A stretch of 64,000 bases of DNA, from positions 992,001 to 1,056,000 of the forward strand of contig CAWBZS010000001.1 in assembly GCA_963793335.1 (NCBI GenBank), given 5' to 3'. Below, in pieces: positions 8,703 through 16,620 of the stretch. The position numbers and the translations under genes are program-made. The notes under the pieces are model-generated. The model was given only the letters and a program-made list of their open reading frames with translations, was not told where the DNA came from and made no database searches. Origin of the DNA: Sva-07 sp963793335. GTDB taxonomy: Bacteria > Actinomycetota > Acidimicrobiia > Acidimicrobiales > Ilumatobacteraceae. Numbering within the stretch: position 1 is the first letter of the stretch; the number at the start of each line of letters is the position of its first letter.

Positions 8703-9035
8703 TTGACTCTGGCGATGGAGTACACCCACGTCCTGCCCGAACACTTCGCTGCACTCGACGGGATCGACGACTGGACCGTGGTCGACGGACCTGCCATCGC
8801 CGCGGTGTTCCGAGCTCCGACCTACCTCGCCGGCGCTGACCTGGTGAAGGCGATCGCCGTCATCGCCGAGGCCGAGCAACACCATCCCGACATGGAGATC
8901 CGCTACCCCGGCCGGGTTCACGTGCTGCTGACCACGCACGCCACCGGCGGGCTCACCACGCTCGACGTCGACACCGCTCGCAAGATCTCCGCTGCAGCGG
9001 CAGCCGGCGGCGCCGAGTCAGAGCCTGACGCCTAG
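8703..9035 (+). CDS. 4a-hydroxytetrahydrobiopterin dehydratase family protein
   Basis: A protein of about 110 residues of the pterin-4a-carbinolamine dehydratase (PCD/DCoH) family. The diagnostic stretch is AEAEQHHPDMEIRYPGRV...LLTTHATGGLTTLDVDTA, holding the conserved HHP and a second histidine. The known reaction dehydrates 4a-hydroxytetrahydropterin after aromatic hydroxylation; no such hydroxylase is in the window, so the physiological role is open. AGGAGG (8684-8689) is 13 nt before TTG 8703 and 25 nt before ATG 8715; I took TTG, but ATG remains possible. The 3' end overlaps the decayed kinase gene on the other strand by 18 bp. Confidence 0.87.
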   Translation: MTLAMEYTHVLPEHFAALDGIDDWTVVDGPAIAAVFRAPTYLAGADLVKAIAVIAEAEQHHPDMEIRYPGRVHVLLTTHATGGLTTLDVDTARKISAAAAAGGAESEPDA

Positions 9036-9418
9036 GTCGCCGGCTGCCCGGCGTCGGATCACCTCGTGGGCAGTTGCGTGCGCGTCACGGGTGCCACTGT
9101 CGATGACATGGCCCTCGGTTTCGGCCAGCCCCAGTCGGCGCCCGAAGGCCGGGAGGAACCACGGACCCATCACCGCGTCGGGAACGGTGCCGGCACCGCC
9201 CGGGCACGAGCGATGTGGTCGCGCCAGCAGCGGCATCGGTGACGCTCGTTCCGGGCATGCGACTCGAACCGCCACGGCTCGATTGCGCCGGCGCGCAAGA
9301 AGGCGAAGAAGGCATCGCCCTCGACCAGCACGCTCGACGCGAGCCGATCGGCGATCAGCTCCGCAACCGTCGACTTGCCAGCACCAGGTGGCCCCGTGAT
9401 CACCATCAGCGATCCCAT
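9018..9418 (-). pseudogene. Decayed P-loop kinase/ATPase gene
   Basis: The remains of a small AAA-type kinase. From ATG 9418 the frame reads MGSLMVITGPPGAGKSTVAE with an intact Walker A loop, then a second strand LVEGDAFFAFLRAGAIEPW. After ESHARNE the homology moves to another frame (VTDAAAGATTSLV) and then to a third (TVPDAVMGPWFLPAFGRRLGL). The last piece jumps directly to HVIDSGTRDAHATAHEVI, which in full-length relatives lies some 35-40 residues further on. So there are two frameshifts and probably an internal deletion. More than one independent lesion argues against a sequencing slip. Its end overlaps the pterin dehydratase gene. Confidence 0.75.
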
Positions 9419-9450
9419 GCGGGCACCCTGACACAGCACCCCCGCCACCA

Positions 9451-9493
9451 GCGATGAGTTTCCGGGCGCACAGGTCGCGTGAAAACTCATCGC
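9451..9493. repeat. 43-bp hairpin repeat (family B), copy 1
   Basis: Starts GCGATGAGTTT and ends AAACTCATCGC, with the conserved inner GGTCGCG. It lies between the P-loop pseudogene start and the ABC-F gene end. Most diverged of the five copies inside the loop. Confidence 0.8.
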
Positions 9494-9553
9494 ATCGCCC
9501 GCCGACTGCAACGAGCACCGCATCCTGGTCAGCTGACCGGCCGATGTGGCAAC

Positions 9554-9568
9554 TGGTGTCAGACACCA
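9554..9568. repeat. Degenerate family A palindrome (core only)
   Basis: Only the 15-base core TGGTGTC-A-GACACCA is symmetrical. It sits 10 bp after the ABC-F stop codon, the position of a terminator. Confidence 0.6.
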
Positions 9569-9577
9569 AGCGGTACG

Positions 9578-11371
9578 TCACCCGCTCTGGAGGTCGGCCA
9601 GTTCCAGCCAACGAGACTCGAGCACGTCGAGTTCGGCCTGGGCGTCGGCGAGTTCGGAGCCGGTGGCATGCAGCTCGGTGTGGTCCGTCAGGCCGGCGAG
9701 CCGTTCGGTGAGCTGATCGACGCGCTTCTGCGCCTTGGTCATCGCCTGTTCGGTCTCGCGGAGCTGGCGACCGACGGTGTACCGGCTCGGGGCGCCCTTG
9801 GCGTTTGGTGCCGTCGGAGTGGCCGCTTTGGGGATCGCCTTGGGTACCGACGACTTCGGTGCCCCACCGGCCGAACGTTCCGCCAACCAGCCGGTGACAC
9901 CGCCGGGGACTCGGCGGATCGCTCCACCGGGGTCGATGGCGAGGACGTGGTCGGCGACCCGGTCGAGGAACGCACGGTCGTGACTGGCCACCACCAGCGC
10001 ACCGGGCCAGTCGTCGAGGAACGCCTCCAGCGACCGCAGCGTGTCGAGGTCGAGATCGTTGGTCGGCTCATCGAGGATCAGAAGGTTCGGCTCCGTTGCG
10101 AGCACCATCACCAGCTGCAGACGCCGTCGTTCGCCACCGGAGAGCATCCGCACAGGTGCGTACTGTGCGGTCGAGTCGAACCAGAACCGCTCGAGCAGCG
10201 CCCGGTCGCGGAAGTCAGGGTCGCGGTGCGGCCCAGCCACCAGTTCACGCACGATGGCATTCTGGTCGAGGTCGGACGAGTGCTGATCGGCGAACCCAAC
10301 GACGACCGTCTTGCCTCGCTTGACGGTTCCGGCGGCCGGTTCGCTCCGTGCGGCGATGATGTCGAGCAGCGTCGACTTGCCGGACCCGTTCGGCCCGACC
10401 ACAGCCAGTCGGGCGCCTGGCTCGATCAGCAGATCGACGTGTTCGAAGACGGTCAACTCATCATGCGCTCCCACGTTGAAGCGCTGAGCCACGCCCTCCA
10501 ACTCAACCACCTGGTTGCCGAGACGGGCCGTGCCGGCCCCGAACTGCAGGTCGTTGCCGCGAACACCGACCGGCGCTGGACCACCCGACACGATCTCGTT
10601 CGCCGAACGCAGACGCGCCTTCGGTTTCGTCGACCGTGCGGGTGCACCGCGCCGCAACCACGCCAGCTCCTTGCGGGCGAGGATCTTGCGCGTCGACTCC
10701 TCCTGCGCCTCCCGGTCGATCCGCTCGGCACGGGCGTCGAGGTACGTCGCGTACGCGCTGGCGCCGGTCGCCGCCTGATGAACGAAACTGCGTCCACCGT
10801 CGAGCTCGACCACTTTGCTCGGGCCAACATCGGTGGTGAGCCGGTCGAGCGCATGGCGGTCGTGGGTCACCAGCACCAGCGCAGACTTCATCTTGACCAG
10901 TCGCGATTCGAGCCACTCGATCGCTTCGAGGTCGAGGTGGTTGGTGGGTTCGTCGAGCACCACCATGTCATGGTCGCCGTGCTCGTCGTCCGCGAGCATC
11001 TTCGCGAGCGCAACGCGCTTTGCCTGCCCACCCGACAGCTCGTTCGTTGGTCGGTCGAGCAGCGGTTGCACACCGAGCTTCGTGGCGACTGCGGCGACCT
11101 CCCACGAATCACCGAGGAACTCGCTGACGGTGCCGGCCGGGAGCACGGGGTCCTGTTCGAGCGAAGCGATCCGTACCCCTCGGCCGAAGCGGACGTCACC
11201 CGTATCGGGCTCGAGCAGCCCGGTCATGATCTTCAGCAGCGTTGTCTTGCCAGAGCCGTTCACGCCCACGACGGCAACGCGATCGCCGGTCGACACGGTG
11301 ACCGCGAGATCGGTGAACAACACCTTGTCCGGCTGGGCGAGTTCCACCCCGGCGAGGTCGACACAGATCAC
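9578..11371 (-). CDS. ABC-F family ATPase (Uup-like)
   Basis: A 597-residue soluble protein with two ABC domains and no membrane segments. Domain 1 has GVNGSGKTTLLK, LSGGQAKRVALA and DEPTNHLDL; domain 2 has GPNGSGKSTLLD, LSGGERRRLQL and DEPTNDLDL. A charged interdomain linker (about 215-265) and a C-terminal coiled coil (about 525-597) are as in Uup/EttA relatives, which act on the ribosome or on branched DNA. Nothing specific points to antibiotic resistance. The start is GTG at 11369-11371, 7 nt after a TAGCGT -10 box. Confidence 0.93.
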   Translation of the reverse strand: MICVDLAGVELAQPDKVLFTDLAVTVSTGDRVAVVGVNGSGKTTLLKIMTGLLEPDTGDVRFGRGVRIASLEQDPVLPAGTVSEFLGDSWEVAAVATKLGVQPLLDRPTNELSGGQAKRVALAKMLADDEHGDHDMVVLDEPTNHLDLEAIEWLESRLVKMKSALVLVTHDRHALDRLTTDVGPSKVVELDGGRSFVHQAATGASAYATYLDARAERIDREAQEESTRKILARKELAWLRRGAPARSTKPKARLRSANEIVSGGPAPVGVRGNDLQFGAGTARLGNQVVELEGVAQRFNVGAHDELTVFEHVDLLIEPGARLAVVGPNGSGKSTLLDIIAARSEPAAGTVKRGKTVVVGFADQHSSDLDQNAIVRELVAGPHRDPDFRDRALLERFWFDSTAQYAPVRMLSGGERRRLQLVMVLATEPNLLILDEPTNDLDLDTLRSLEAFLDDWPGALVVASHDRAFLDRVADHVLAIDPGGAIRRVPGGVTGWLAERSAGGAPKSSVPKAIPKAATPTAPNAKGAPSRYTVGRQLRETEQAMTKAQKRVDQLTERLAGLTDHTELHATGSELADAQAELDVLESRWLELADLQSG

Positions 11372-11378
11372 CGTCTCG

Positions 11379-11384
11379 ACGCTA
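11379..11384 (-). promoter_or_regulatory. -10 box of the ABC-F gene
   Basis: TAGCGT on the minus strand, 7 nt before GTG 11371; predicts a leaderless mRNA. The upstream family A palindrome (11386-11422) insulates it from the gene before. Confidence 0.5.
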
Positions 11385-11385
11385 C

Positions 11386-11422
11386 GGCGTAACGTTTGGT
11401 GTCTGACACCAAACGTTACGCC
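11386..11422. terminator. Family A palindrome, perfect 37-base copy
   Basis: GGCGTAACGTTTGGTGTC, one T, and the exact reverse complement. It starts 15 bp after the stop of the 11438-12112 gene and ends just before the ABC-F promoter, so it fits a terminator of the former. Both strands carry TAA. Confidence 0.75.
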
Positions 11423-11437
11423 TGCGCGGCGTGGCGG

Positions 11438-12112
11438 TCAGTCGCGGCCGTTGATGACCCGGTCGGTGATGCGAGCCTCGGCGTCGGCCAGCTGCTCGTC
11501 GGCCTCGGCCTGGTCGATGCGACCGTTGTCGACGGCGTTCGTCAGACGTTCGTCGAGCTCGTTCACGAGTTCGTCGACGACATCTTGGACATCGACAGCC
11601 TGCGTCTCTGCGATCTCGGCGAGCGTGGAACCGTCGCGCAGTTGCTGGCGCAATTCGGTGGTGTCGAGACCGAGCAGGTCGGTCAGCGCTTCCGAGGCAA
11701 CGCCACGGCCGAACCCGCCCGGCACGCCCCGACCAGCGCGGTCGCCCCGCTCGCCTCGTTCGGGCCGGTTCTCGACGAGATGCGCCGTCACCTCGTCGGC
11801 TTGCTCGGCGGTGATCGTCCCGTCGTCGACGAGCGCCTGCAGCGTCTCGCGCAGCTTCGATCCGACGGCCGCCCCGGGATCGTCGGCGGGATCGGACCCG
11901 TCGTCGGCCTGCTGGACGACCGCGGCCGGTGAGGCGACCACGTCGTTCGACGCGGCACTCGTCAGCCCCGGCACGCCGAGCACCAAGCCGGCAGCCGTGC
12001 CGGCGAGCAGCCCGCCCGCCACCCCCAGCGCAACGCCCCGGCGCGTCCCGGCCGGCGTGGCGGCTGACGAGGCCGTTGACGTGGTGGATGAAGATGTGTC
12101 CTGCGTACTCAT
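11438..12112 (-). CDS. Exported or membrane-anchored acidic helical protein, unknown function
   Basis: A 224-residue protein. A Ser/Thr-rich N-terminus precedes one hydrophobic segment (about 25-52, ALGVAGGLLAGTAAGLVLGV). The rest is acidic and mostly helical, with a repeated theme seen in LVDDGTITAEQADEV and AVDNGRIDQAEADEQL, and a middle copy GSTLAEIAETQAVDVQDVV. Such repeats occur in uncharacterised actinobacterial surface proteins; I know no function. AAGGGA 10 nt before the ATG is a good ribosome binding site, so this gene, unlike many neighbours, is leadered. Confidence 0.78.
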   Translation of the reverse strand: MSTQDTSSSTTSTASSAATPAGTRRGVALGVAGGLLAGTAAGLVLGVPGLTSAASNDVVASPAAVVQQADDGSDPADDPGAAVGSKLRETLQALVDDGTITAEQADEVTAHLVENRPERGERGDRAGRGVPGGFGRGVASEALTDLLGLDTTELRQQLRDGSTLAEIAETQAVDVQDVVDELVNELDERLTNAVDNGRIDQAEADEQLADAEARITDRVINGRD

Positions 12113-12232
12113 GACGGTGAATCCCTTCGGTCGTTGTCGTCGGCGAGCGTTCCCGTCGACATGCTCATGGTGAGCGTTCGAGGTGAACGGGTCGCCGGAG
12201 TTGCGTAAGGGATCAGTGAGGCGACCGACTCG

Positions 12233-13666
12233 TCACCGACGGCGACCGAGCAGGTCGTGCGCGGCGTGCCAGCCACCCATACCGTGCACCCCACCGCCCG
12301 GCGGCGTCGACGCCGAACAGATCCACACACCATCGACCGGTGTACGCCACGGATGCAGGCTCCAGTTCGGCCGGGCGATGAACTGGCCGATGTCGCCAGC
12401 ACCGCCGTTGATGTCGCCACCCACGTAGTTCTCGTTGTGTTCGCGCATCGCAGCAGGCCCCATGACATGACGCCCGATGATCCGATCGCGGAATCCCGGT
12501 GCGAATCGCTCCACCTGGGCCTCGATTCTGCCGACCATGTCGACGGTCGAGCCGTTCGGGACGTGGCAGTACCCCCAGATCGCATGCACCCCCGCCGGCG
12601 CACGGCGGTGATCGAACGACGTCTGCTGAGCGAGCAGCACGTAGGGGCGCTCGGGATGTCTCCCGCTCACGACCTCGGCCTCGGCCTCGGCGATCTCATC
12701 CAGCGTCCCTCCGAGGTGCACGGTTCCCGCAAGCGAGCAGTCGGGATTCGCCCACGGCACCGGCCCATCGAGCACCCAGTCGACCTTGACCACGCCGGGC
12801 CCATAGCGGTACCGCTGCAGTGCGCGCTGGTAGCGGCGGGGAGCTCGCTCGCCGAGGAGGTCGAGCACCTGGCGCGGTGTCAGATCGAGCACCACGTCGC
12901 TGCCCGCCGGCAGCTCAGCCAACGACGTCACCCGTCGGCCGCACTCGATCGAGCCACCGTGGTCGACGACGATCGCCGCGAGCGCGTCTGCAATGCCTTG
13001 CGAGCCACCACGAGCCATGGGCCAACCGACCCGATGGCCGAGCACGCCGAGGATCAAGCCGTACGCCGCGGTGGCCGGTGACCGCAACGACAGCAGCGAG
13101 TGGGCGGCGAGGCCGGCAAAGAGCGCTTTGGCTCCGTCCGATCCGAAGCGGGAGTTCGCCACGCCGGATGCGGATCGCACGCCGACCAGTCCAAACCGGG
13201 CCAACTCGACCGGGTGGCGCGGCGGCACCCGAAGCGGCGACAGCAGGCCGTCGGTCAGGTCGAAGCCTGCATCGACGAACGGGGACATCAACCTGCGATA
13301 GGCAGCGGCGTCCGAGCCGAGGCCGTCAGCCGTGTCGTCGACCGAGCGCCGCAGCACCACGGCCCGGCCGCCGTCGAGCGGGTGCGCCAACGGCACCTCG
13401 GGATGCACCCAGTCGAGACCGTGCGCGGCCAGCGCACCGTCGTCTGCGAGCGATCGGAACGCCGGCGACGCCAACGCAAGGGGGTGGATCGCCGAACAGA
13501 TGTCGTGGACCACGTCGGGACGCACGAGCGCCGCCGATCGGGTCCCGCCACCGACCGTGTCGGCCGCCTCGACCACCAACACCCGGCGACCCGCCCGAGC
13601 GAGTACGACCGCCGCCATCAACCCGTTCGGGCCGGCGCCAACCACGACGACGTCGGGATCGTTCAT
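12233..13666 (-). CDS. FAD-dependent oxidoreductase, phytoene-desaturase-like (COG1233)
   Basis: A 477-residue flavoprotein. The N-terminal FAD loop is VVVGAGPNGLMAAVVLARAG followed by VVEAADTVGGGTRS, as in the CrtI/COG1233 group. The C-terminal FAD segment is VWICSASTPPGGGVHGMGG. These enzymes desaturate or isomerise polyenes or other lipids, but no carotenoid genes are nearby, so the substrate is unknown. The start codon overlaps the histidine kinase stop by 4 bp, making it the third gene of a regulator-kinase-enzyme operon and a possible target of that pathway. Confidence 0.88.
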   Translation of the reverse strand: MNDPDVVVVGAGPNGLMAAVVLARAGRRVLVVEAADTVGGGTRSAALVRPDVVHDICSAIHPLALASPAFRSLADDGALAAHGLDWVHPEVPLAHPLDGGRAVVLRRSVDDTADGLGSDAAAYRRLMSPFVDAGFDLTDGLLSPLRVPPRHPVELARFGLVGVRSASGVANSRFGSDGAKALFAGLAAHSLLSLRSPATAAYGLILGVLGHRVGWPMARGGSQGIADALAAIVVDHGGSIECGRRVTSLAELPAGSDVVLDLTPRQVLDLLGERAPRRYQRALQRYRYGPGVVKVDWVLDGPVPWANPDCSLAGTVHLGGTLDEIAEAEAEVVSGRHPERPYVLLAQQTSFDHRRAPAGVHAIWGYCHVPNGSTVDMVGRIEAQVERFAPGFRDRIIGRHVMGPAAMREHNENYVGGDINGGAGDIGQFIARPNWSLHPWRTPVDGVWICSASTPPGGGVHGMGGWHAAHDLLGRRR

Positions 13667-15063
13667 CGCACTGCGCTGGTGTCCGGCCGATCGGACGACC
13701 TGGCCGATTCGGTTCCGTCAGCTGGCGCACTCGGTCCGGGGGGTGCCGGCCACTCGGGAGAGACCGGCAGCGTGAACCCGATCGCTGCGCCGCCAGCGTC
13801 ACGGTTCCCTGCGACGACGGTGCCGCCGGCACGTGCCACCACGTCGCGCACGATCGACAGGCCGAGGCCCGATCCCGGCATCGATCGGGCCGACTCGGAG
13901 CGGTGGAACCGATCGAAGATCTGCTCCTCTTCACCGGAGGAGATCCCCGGCCCACGATCGAGCACGGTGACCGAGCCGGCGTCGACGACCACGTCGATCG
14001 CGCCGCCGGTCTGATCGAATTTGCAGGCGTTGTCGACGAGATTGGTCATCGCCCGTTCGAGCGCCGCACGGGGCACATCGACCGATGCCTGCGAGCGCAC
14101 GTCGACGACGACGTCGCGGGACCGGCGACGTGCCACCCGATCGGCAACCTCCGACACCAGCGAGGCGAGCGCGATCCGTTCGTCTGGCTGGTCGTCGAGT
14201 TCGCCCGATGCCACCGCAACCAGTTCGTTGACCAGTTCGGTGAGCTCGCCAACCTCCGTGTCGAGATCGTCGAGGATGCCGTCGCGCATCTGCTCGTTCA
14301 TCTCCGGATGGCGGCGAAGCACCGACAGGTTGGTCTTCAGGCTGGTCAGTGGCGTCCGCAGCTCGTGTCCGGCGTCCTGAACCAGCCGCTGTTGCTCGGC
14401 GCGTGACACGGCCAGAGCGCCCAACATGTCGCGGAATGCCGACCCGAGCCGACCGACCTCATCGGTGCCGGTGCCGGGCACGGTGACATCGAGTCGTCCC
14501 GACGAACCGACGTCCTCGGCGGCCCTGGTCAACCGCCGAACCGGCGCAGCAACGGTGCCGGCGATCAACCATCCGATCAGGGCAGCGCCGACCGACACCA
14601 GCAACACCAACACCATTGTGCGCTGGCGCAGATCGGCGAGCACGCTGTCGACCTCGTCGAGCGAGCGGCCCACCTGCAGTGCGCCGTCTGGCAGGCCGAT
14701 CGTGCGGATGCGCACCGACTCGTCACCGATGGTCACCGTCTTCGGCGACACCGTCCGGGGTGTTCCTGCCACTGCGACCGCGTCGGCGCCGATCGGTGCA
14801 TCCGCCGGGAACGACGTGGCGATCGGAGCGCCGTTCGTGTCGAGCACGCGCACCGAGTACACCTCGAACAGGCTGCGCGTCGGCATCGTGATGCGACCGT
14901 CGACGGCTCGACCGACCATCTGGGTGGTGGCCTGCTCGATCGATCGGTCGACCTCGTCGAGCAGACGGGCGCTCGTGGATCGATACCCGATCAAACCAAC
15001 GGCGAACGTCGCGAACAGCGCGACCATCGCCAGCGACAGCGCGATCTTCCACCGCAGCCCCAT
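13663..15063 (-). CDS. Sensor histidine kinase (MprB-like)
   Basis: A 466-residue membrane kinase. An N-terminal helix (about 7-27), an exported sensor region (about 28-160), a second helix (about 162-185) and a HAMP domain lead to the phosphoacceptor motif DAGHELRTPLTSLKTN. The ATPase domain shows the N box NLVDNACKFD, G1 DRGPGI, F box FDRFHR and G2 GSGLGLSI. A Pro/Ser-rich C-terminal tail of about 30 residues is dispensable-looking. It partners the response regulator gene, whose stop it overlaps by ATGA. The layout resembles mycobacterial MprAB, an envelope-stress system; the signal here is not known. Confidence 0.94.
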   Translation of the reverse strand: MGLRWKIALSLAMVALFATFAVGLIGYRSTSARLLDEVDRSIEQATTQMVGRAVDGRITMPTRSLFEVYSVRVLDTNGAPIATSFPADAPIGADAVAVAGTPRTVSPKTVTIGDESVRIRTIGLPDGALQVGRSLDEVDSVLADLRQRTMVLVLLVSVGAALIGWLIAGTVAAPVRRLTRAAEDVGSSGRLDVTVPGTGTDEVGRLGSAFRDMLGALAVSRAEQQRLVQDAGHELRTPLTSLKTNLSVLRRHPEMNEQMRDGILDDLDTEVGELTELVNELVAVASGELDDQPDERIALASLVSEVADRVARRRSRDVVVDVRSQASVDVPRAALERAMTNLVDNACKFDQTGGAIDVVVDAGSVTVLDRGPGISSGEEEQIFDRFHRSESARSMPGSGLGLSIVRDVVARAGGTVVAGNRDAGGAAIGFTLPVSPEWPAPPGPSAPADGTESARSSDRPDTSAVR

Positions 15064-15773
15064 CAGTCACCGATCCGGGCCGTGTAGCCGACACCACGCA
15101 CGGTGTGCACGACACGCGGCTCACCCTCGGCCTCGGTCTTGCGGCGCAGGTAACCGATGTAGACCGCCAGGTTCTTCGAGTCGGGCCCGAAGTCGTAGTG
15201 CCAGATGCGGTCGTAGATCGTCGAGTGGTCGAGCACGATGCCCTGGTTCGCGACGAGGAGGGCGAGGAGGTCGAACTCGGTCTTGGACAGTTGGATCTCG
15301 CGTTCACCCCGAAACGCGCGGCGTCCCGAGGTGTCGAGGCGGAGATCTCCGAGCACGAGTTCACCCGCGGGCTGGTCGCCATCGTCGGTGTCGTACCCCG
15401 AGCGTCGGAGCAGTGCTCGAATCCGCGCGAGCAGCTCCTCGAGGTCGTATGGCTTGGGCAGGTAGTCGTCGGCACCCGCATCGAGACCGGCGACCCGGTC
15501 GCTGGTCTCCGTGCGCGCGGTCAGCATGAGAATCGGAATGCGACTGCCTTCCGATCGCAGCACACGGCACACGGTCAGCCCATCGACCATCGGCATCGAG
15601 ACATCGAGCAGGAGCACGTCGGGTTCGGATTGACGGATCGCTTCGAGTGCCTCGGCACCGTTGTGTGCCGCCGCGACGGTGTGACCCTCGAGCTGCAGCG
15701 CGCGCACCAACGACTCGCGTACGGCCCGATCGTCCTCGGCCACCAGGATCCGCGCTGCGGCTGTGTCCGTCAC
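15063..15773 (-). CDS. OmpR/PhoB-type response regulator (MprA-like)
   Basis: A 236-residue transcriptional regulator. The receiver domain has the acidic pair in LVAEDDRAV, the phosphoacceptor Asp57 in LLLDVSMP, and the switch lysine in YLPKPYDLEEL. A winged-helix domain follows (LSKTEFDLLALL, then NLAVYIGYLRRK and VHTVRGVGYTAR). GTG at 15771-15773 is the start because receiver homology begins there; upstream in-frame ATG codons would add a long unrelated extension. First gene of the three-gene operon. Confidence 0.95.
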   Translation of the reverse strand: MTDTAAARILVAEDDRAVRESLVRALQLEGHTVAAAHNGAEALEAIRQSEPDVLLLDVSMPMVDGLTVCRVLRSEGSRIPILMLTARTETSDRVAGLDAGADDYLPKPYDLEELLARIRALLRRSGYDTDDGDQPAGELVLGDLRLDTSGRRAFRGEREIQLSKTEFDLLALLVANQGIVLDHSTIYDRIWHYDFGPDSKNLAVYIGYLRRKTEAEGEPRVVHTVRGVGYTARIGD

Positions 15774-15863
15774 GCACTCCAGTGTGGCCGAGCGGAGTGA
15801 GAACGCGGTGTGAAGCTTGACGCGACACCGCTCGTCCCAGGCACGATTTGCTACGAACGTGGT

Positions 15864-16277
15864 GTGCAGGTCTTCGATCGAACCACCCCGTTCGAGCCGC
15901 GCGTGCTCGCCGCTGTCGCGCTCGGTGGGGCGATCGGGGCATCGGCACGCTGGTTCGTGGCGTGGACCGTGGAGGCGATCGGGACGGCCCACGAGGAGGG
16001 GGCATGGCCGTGGGCAACGTTGACCGTGAACGTCGTCGGGTGTGTCCTGATCGGATTCGCGGCCCGCGTCGCAGGCGGTGGCATCGAACGCGACACCACC
16101 GGCTGGGCGTTCGTGGTCACGGGCGTGCTGGGCGGATTCACGACCTTCTCAGCGTTGGCGATCGAGCTCAACGACATGGCCGACCTCGGCCGGCTTCCGC
16201 TGGCGGTGCTCTACGGTGCCGTCACCCTGGCCGCCGGGGTTGGTGCGACCGTGCTCGCCGGGCGGGAGACGCAGTGA
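15864..16277 (+). CDS. crcB1: Fluoride exporter FluC/CrcB, first subunit
   Basis: A protein of about 137 residues with four membrane helices. It shows GGAIGASARWFVAW at the first helix, TLTVNVVGC with the conserved pore asparagine in helix 2, and VTGVLGGFTTFSALAIE, the helix 3 break with the fluoride-lining phenylalanines. FluC channels export fluoride as antiparallel dimers, and Gram-positive bacteria often have two adjacent genes for a heterodimer. GTG 15864 is the likely start; GTG 15810 is also in frame. No fluoride riboswitch is recognisable upstream. The end overlaps the second fluC gene by 4 bp. Confidence 0.9.
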   Translation: MQVFDRTTPFEPRVLAAVALGGAIGASARWFVAWTVEAIGTAHEEGAWPWATLTVNVVGCVLIGFAARVAGGGIERDTTGWAFVVTGVLGGFTTFSALAIELNDMADLGRLPLAVLYGAVTLAAGVGATVLAGRETQ

Positions 16278-16592
16278 CGCCGGTGCTGTTTGTGCTCGCC
16301 GCAGCGCTCGGAGCGGTCGGTCGCCACCTGGTGGGCCAGTTCGCCTGCTCGTGGGTGGCGCTGCTCTGGGTCAACTCGATCGGCGCAGGCCTGCTCGGAC
16401 TGGTGATCGGCGCCGACCTGTCGGTGAGCACCACGACGATCGTGGGCGTCGGCTTCTGCGGCGCGCTCGACCACGTTCTCGTCGTTCGCGCTGGAAGCCC
16501 GGGCGCTCGGGTGGACATGGGGCAGCGCATACGCGCTCGCAACCGTGGTCAGCGCGTGTGCCGCTGCGTCGATCGGCACCACCCTCGTGTAA
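16274..16592 (+). pseudogene. crcB2: Fluoride exporter FluC/CrcB, second subunit, frameshifted
   Basis: From GTG 16274 the frame reads VTPVLFVLAAALGAVGRHLV and WVNSIGAGLLGLVIGA, the first two helices of FluC, up to GVGFCGAL near 16468. The rest is in the next frame: TTFSSFALEARALGWTWGSA, then ATVVSACAAASIGTTLV and a TAA at 16590-16592. One extra base (about G16469) explains the break exactly at the conserved TTFS motif. As sequenced, helices 3 and 4 are lost. If real, the exporter can only work as a FluC1 homodimer or not at all. A single-base sequencing error is the main alternative. Confidence 0.8.
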
Positions 16593-16619
16593 CGATTGGT
16601 GTCAGACACCAAACGTTAC
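16589..16619. terminator. Family A palindrome between convergent fluC2 and P450 genes
   Basis: GTAACGATTGGTGTC-A-GACACCAAACGTTAC, one mismatch. It contains the fluC2 TAA stop (16590-16592) and ends directly before the P450 stop, so it suits a bidirectional terminator. Confidence 0.7.
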
Positions 16620-16620
16620 G

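Noticed and set aside
9479..11392. Long plus-strand frame opposite the ABC-F gene
   Set aside because: Shadow of the ABC-F gene; composition is typical of antisense high-GC frames.
11386..11422. Family A palindrome considered as an attachment (att/dif) or integron site
   Set aside because: No integrase or recombinase gene is in the window, and the copies follow gene ends.
15774..15863. Fluoride riboswitch upstream of fluC1
   Set aside because: I could not find the conserved pseudoknot segments of the crcB motif in these 90 bases.
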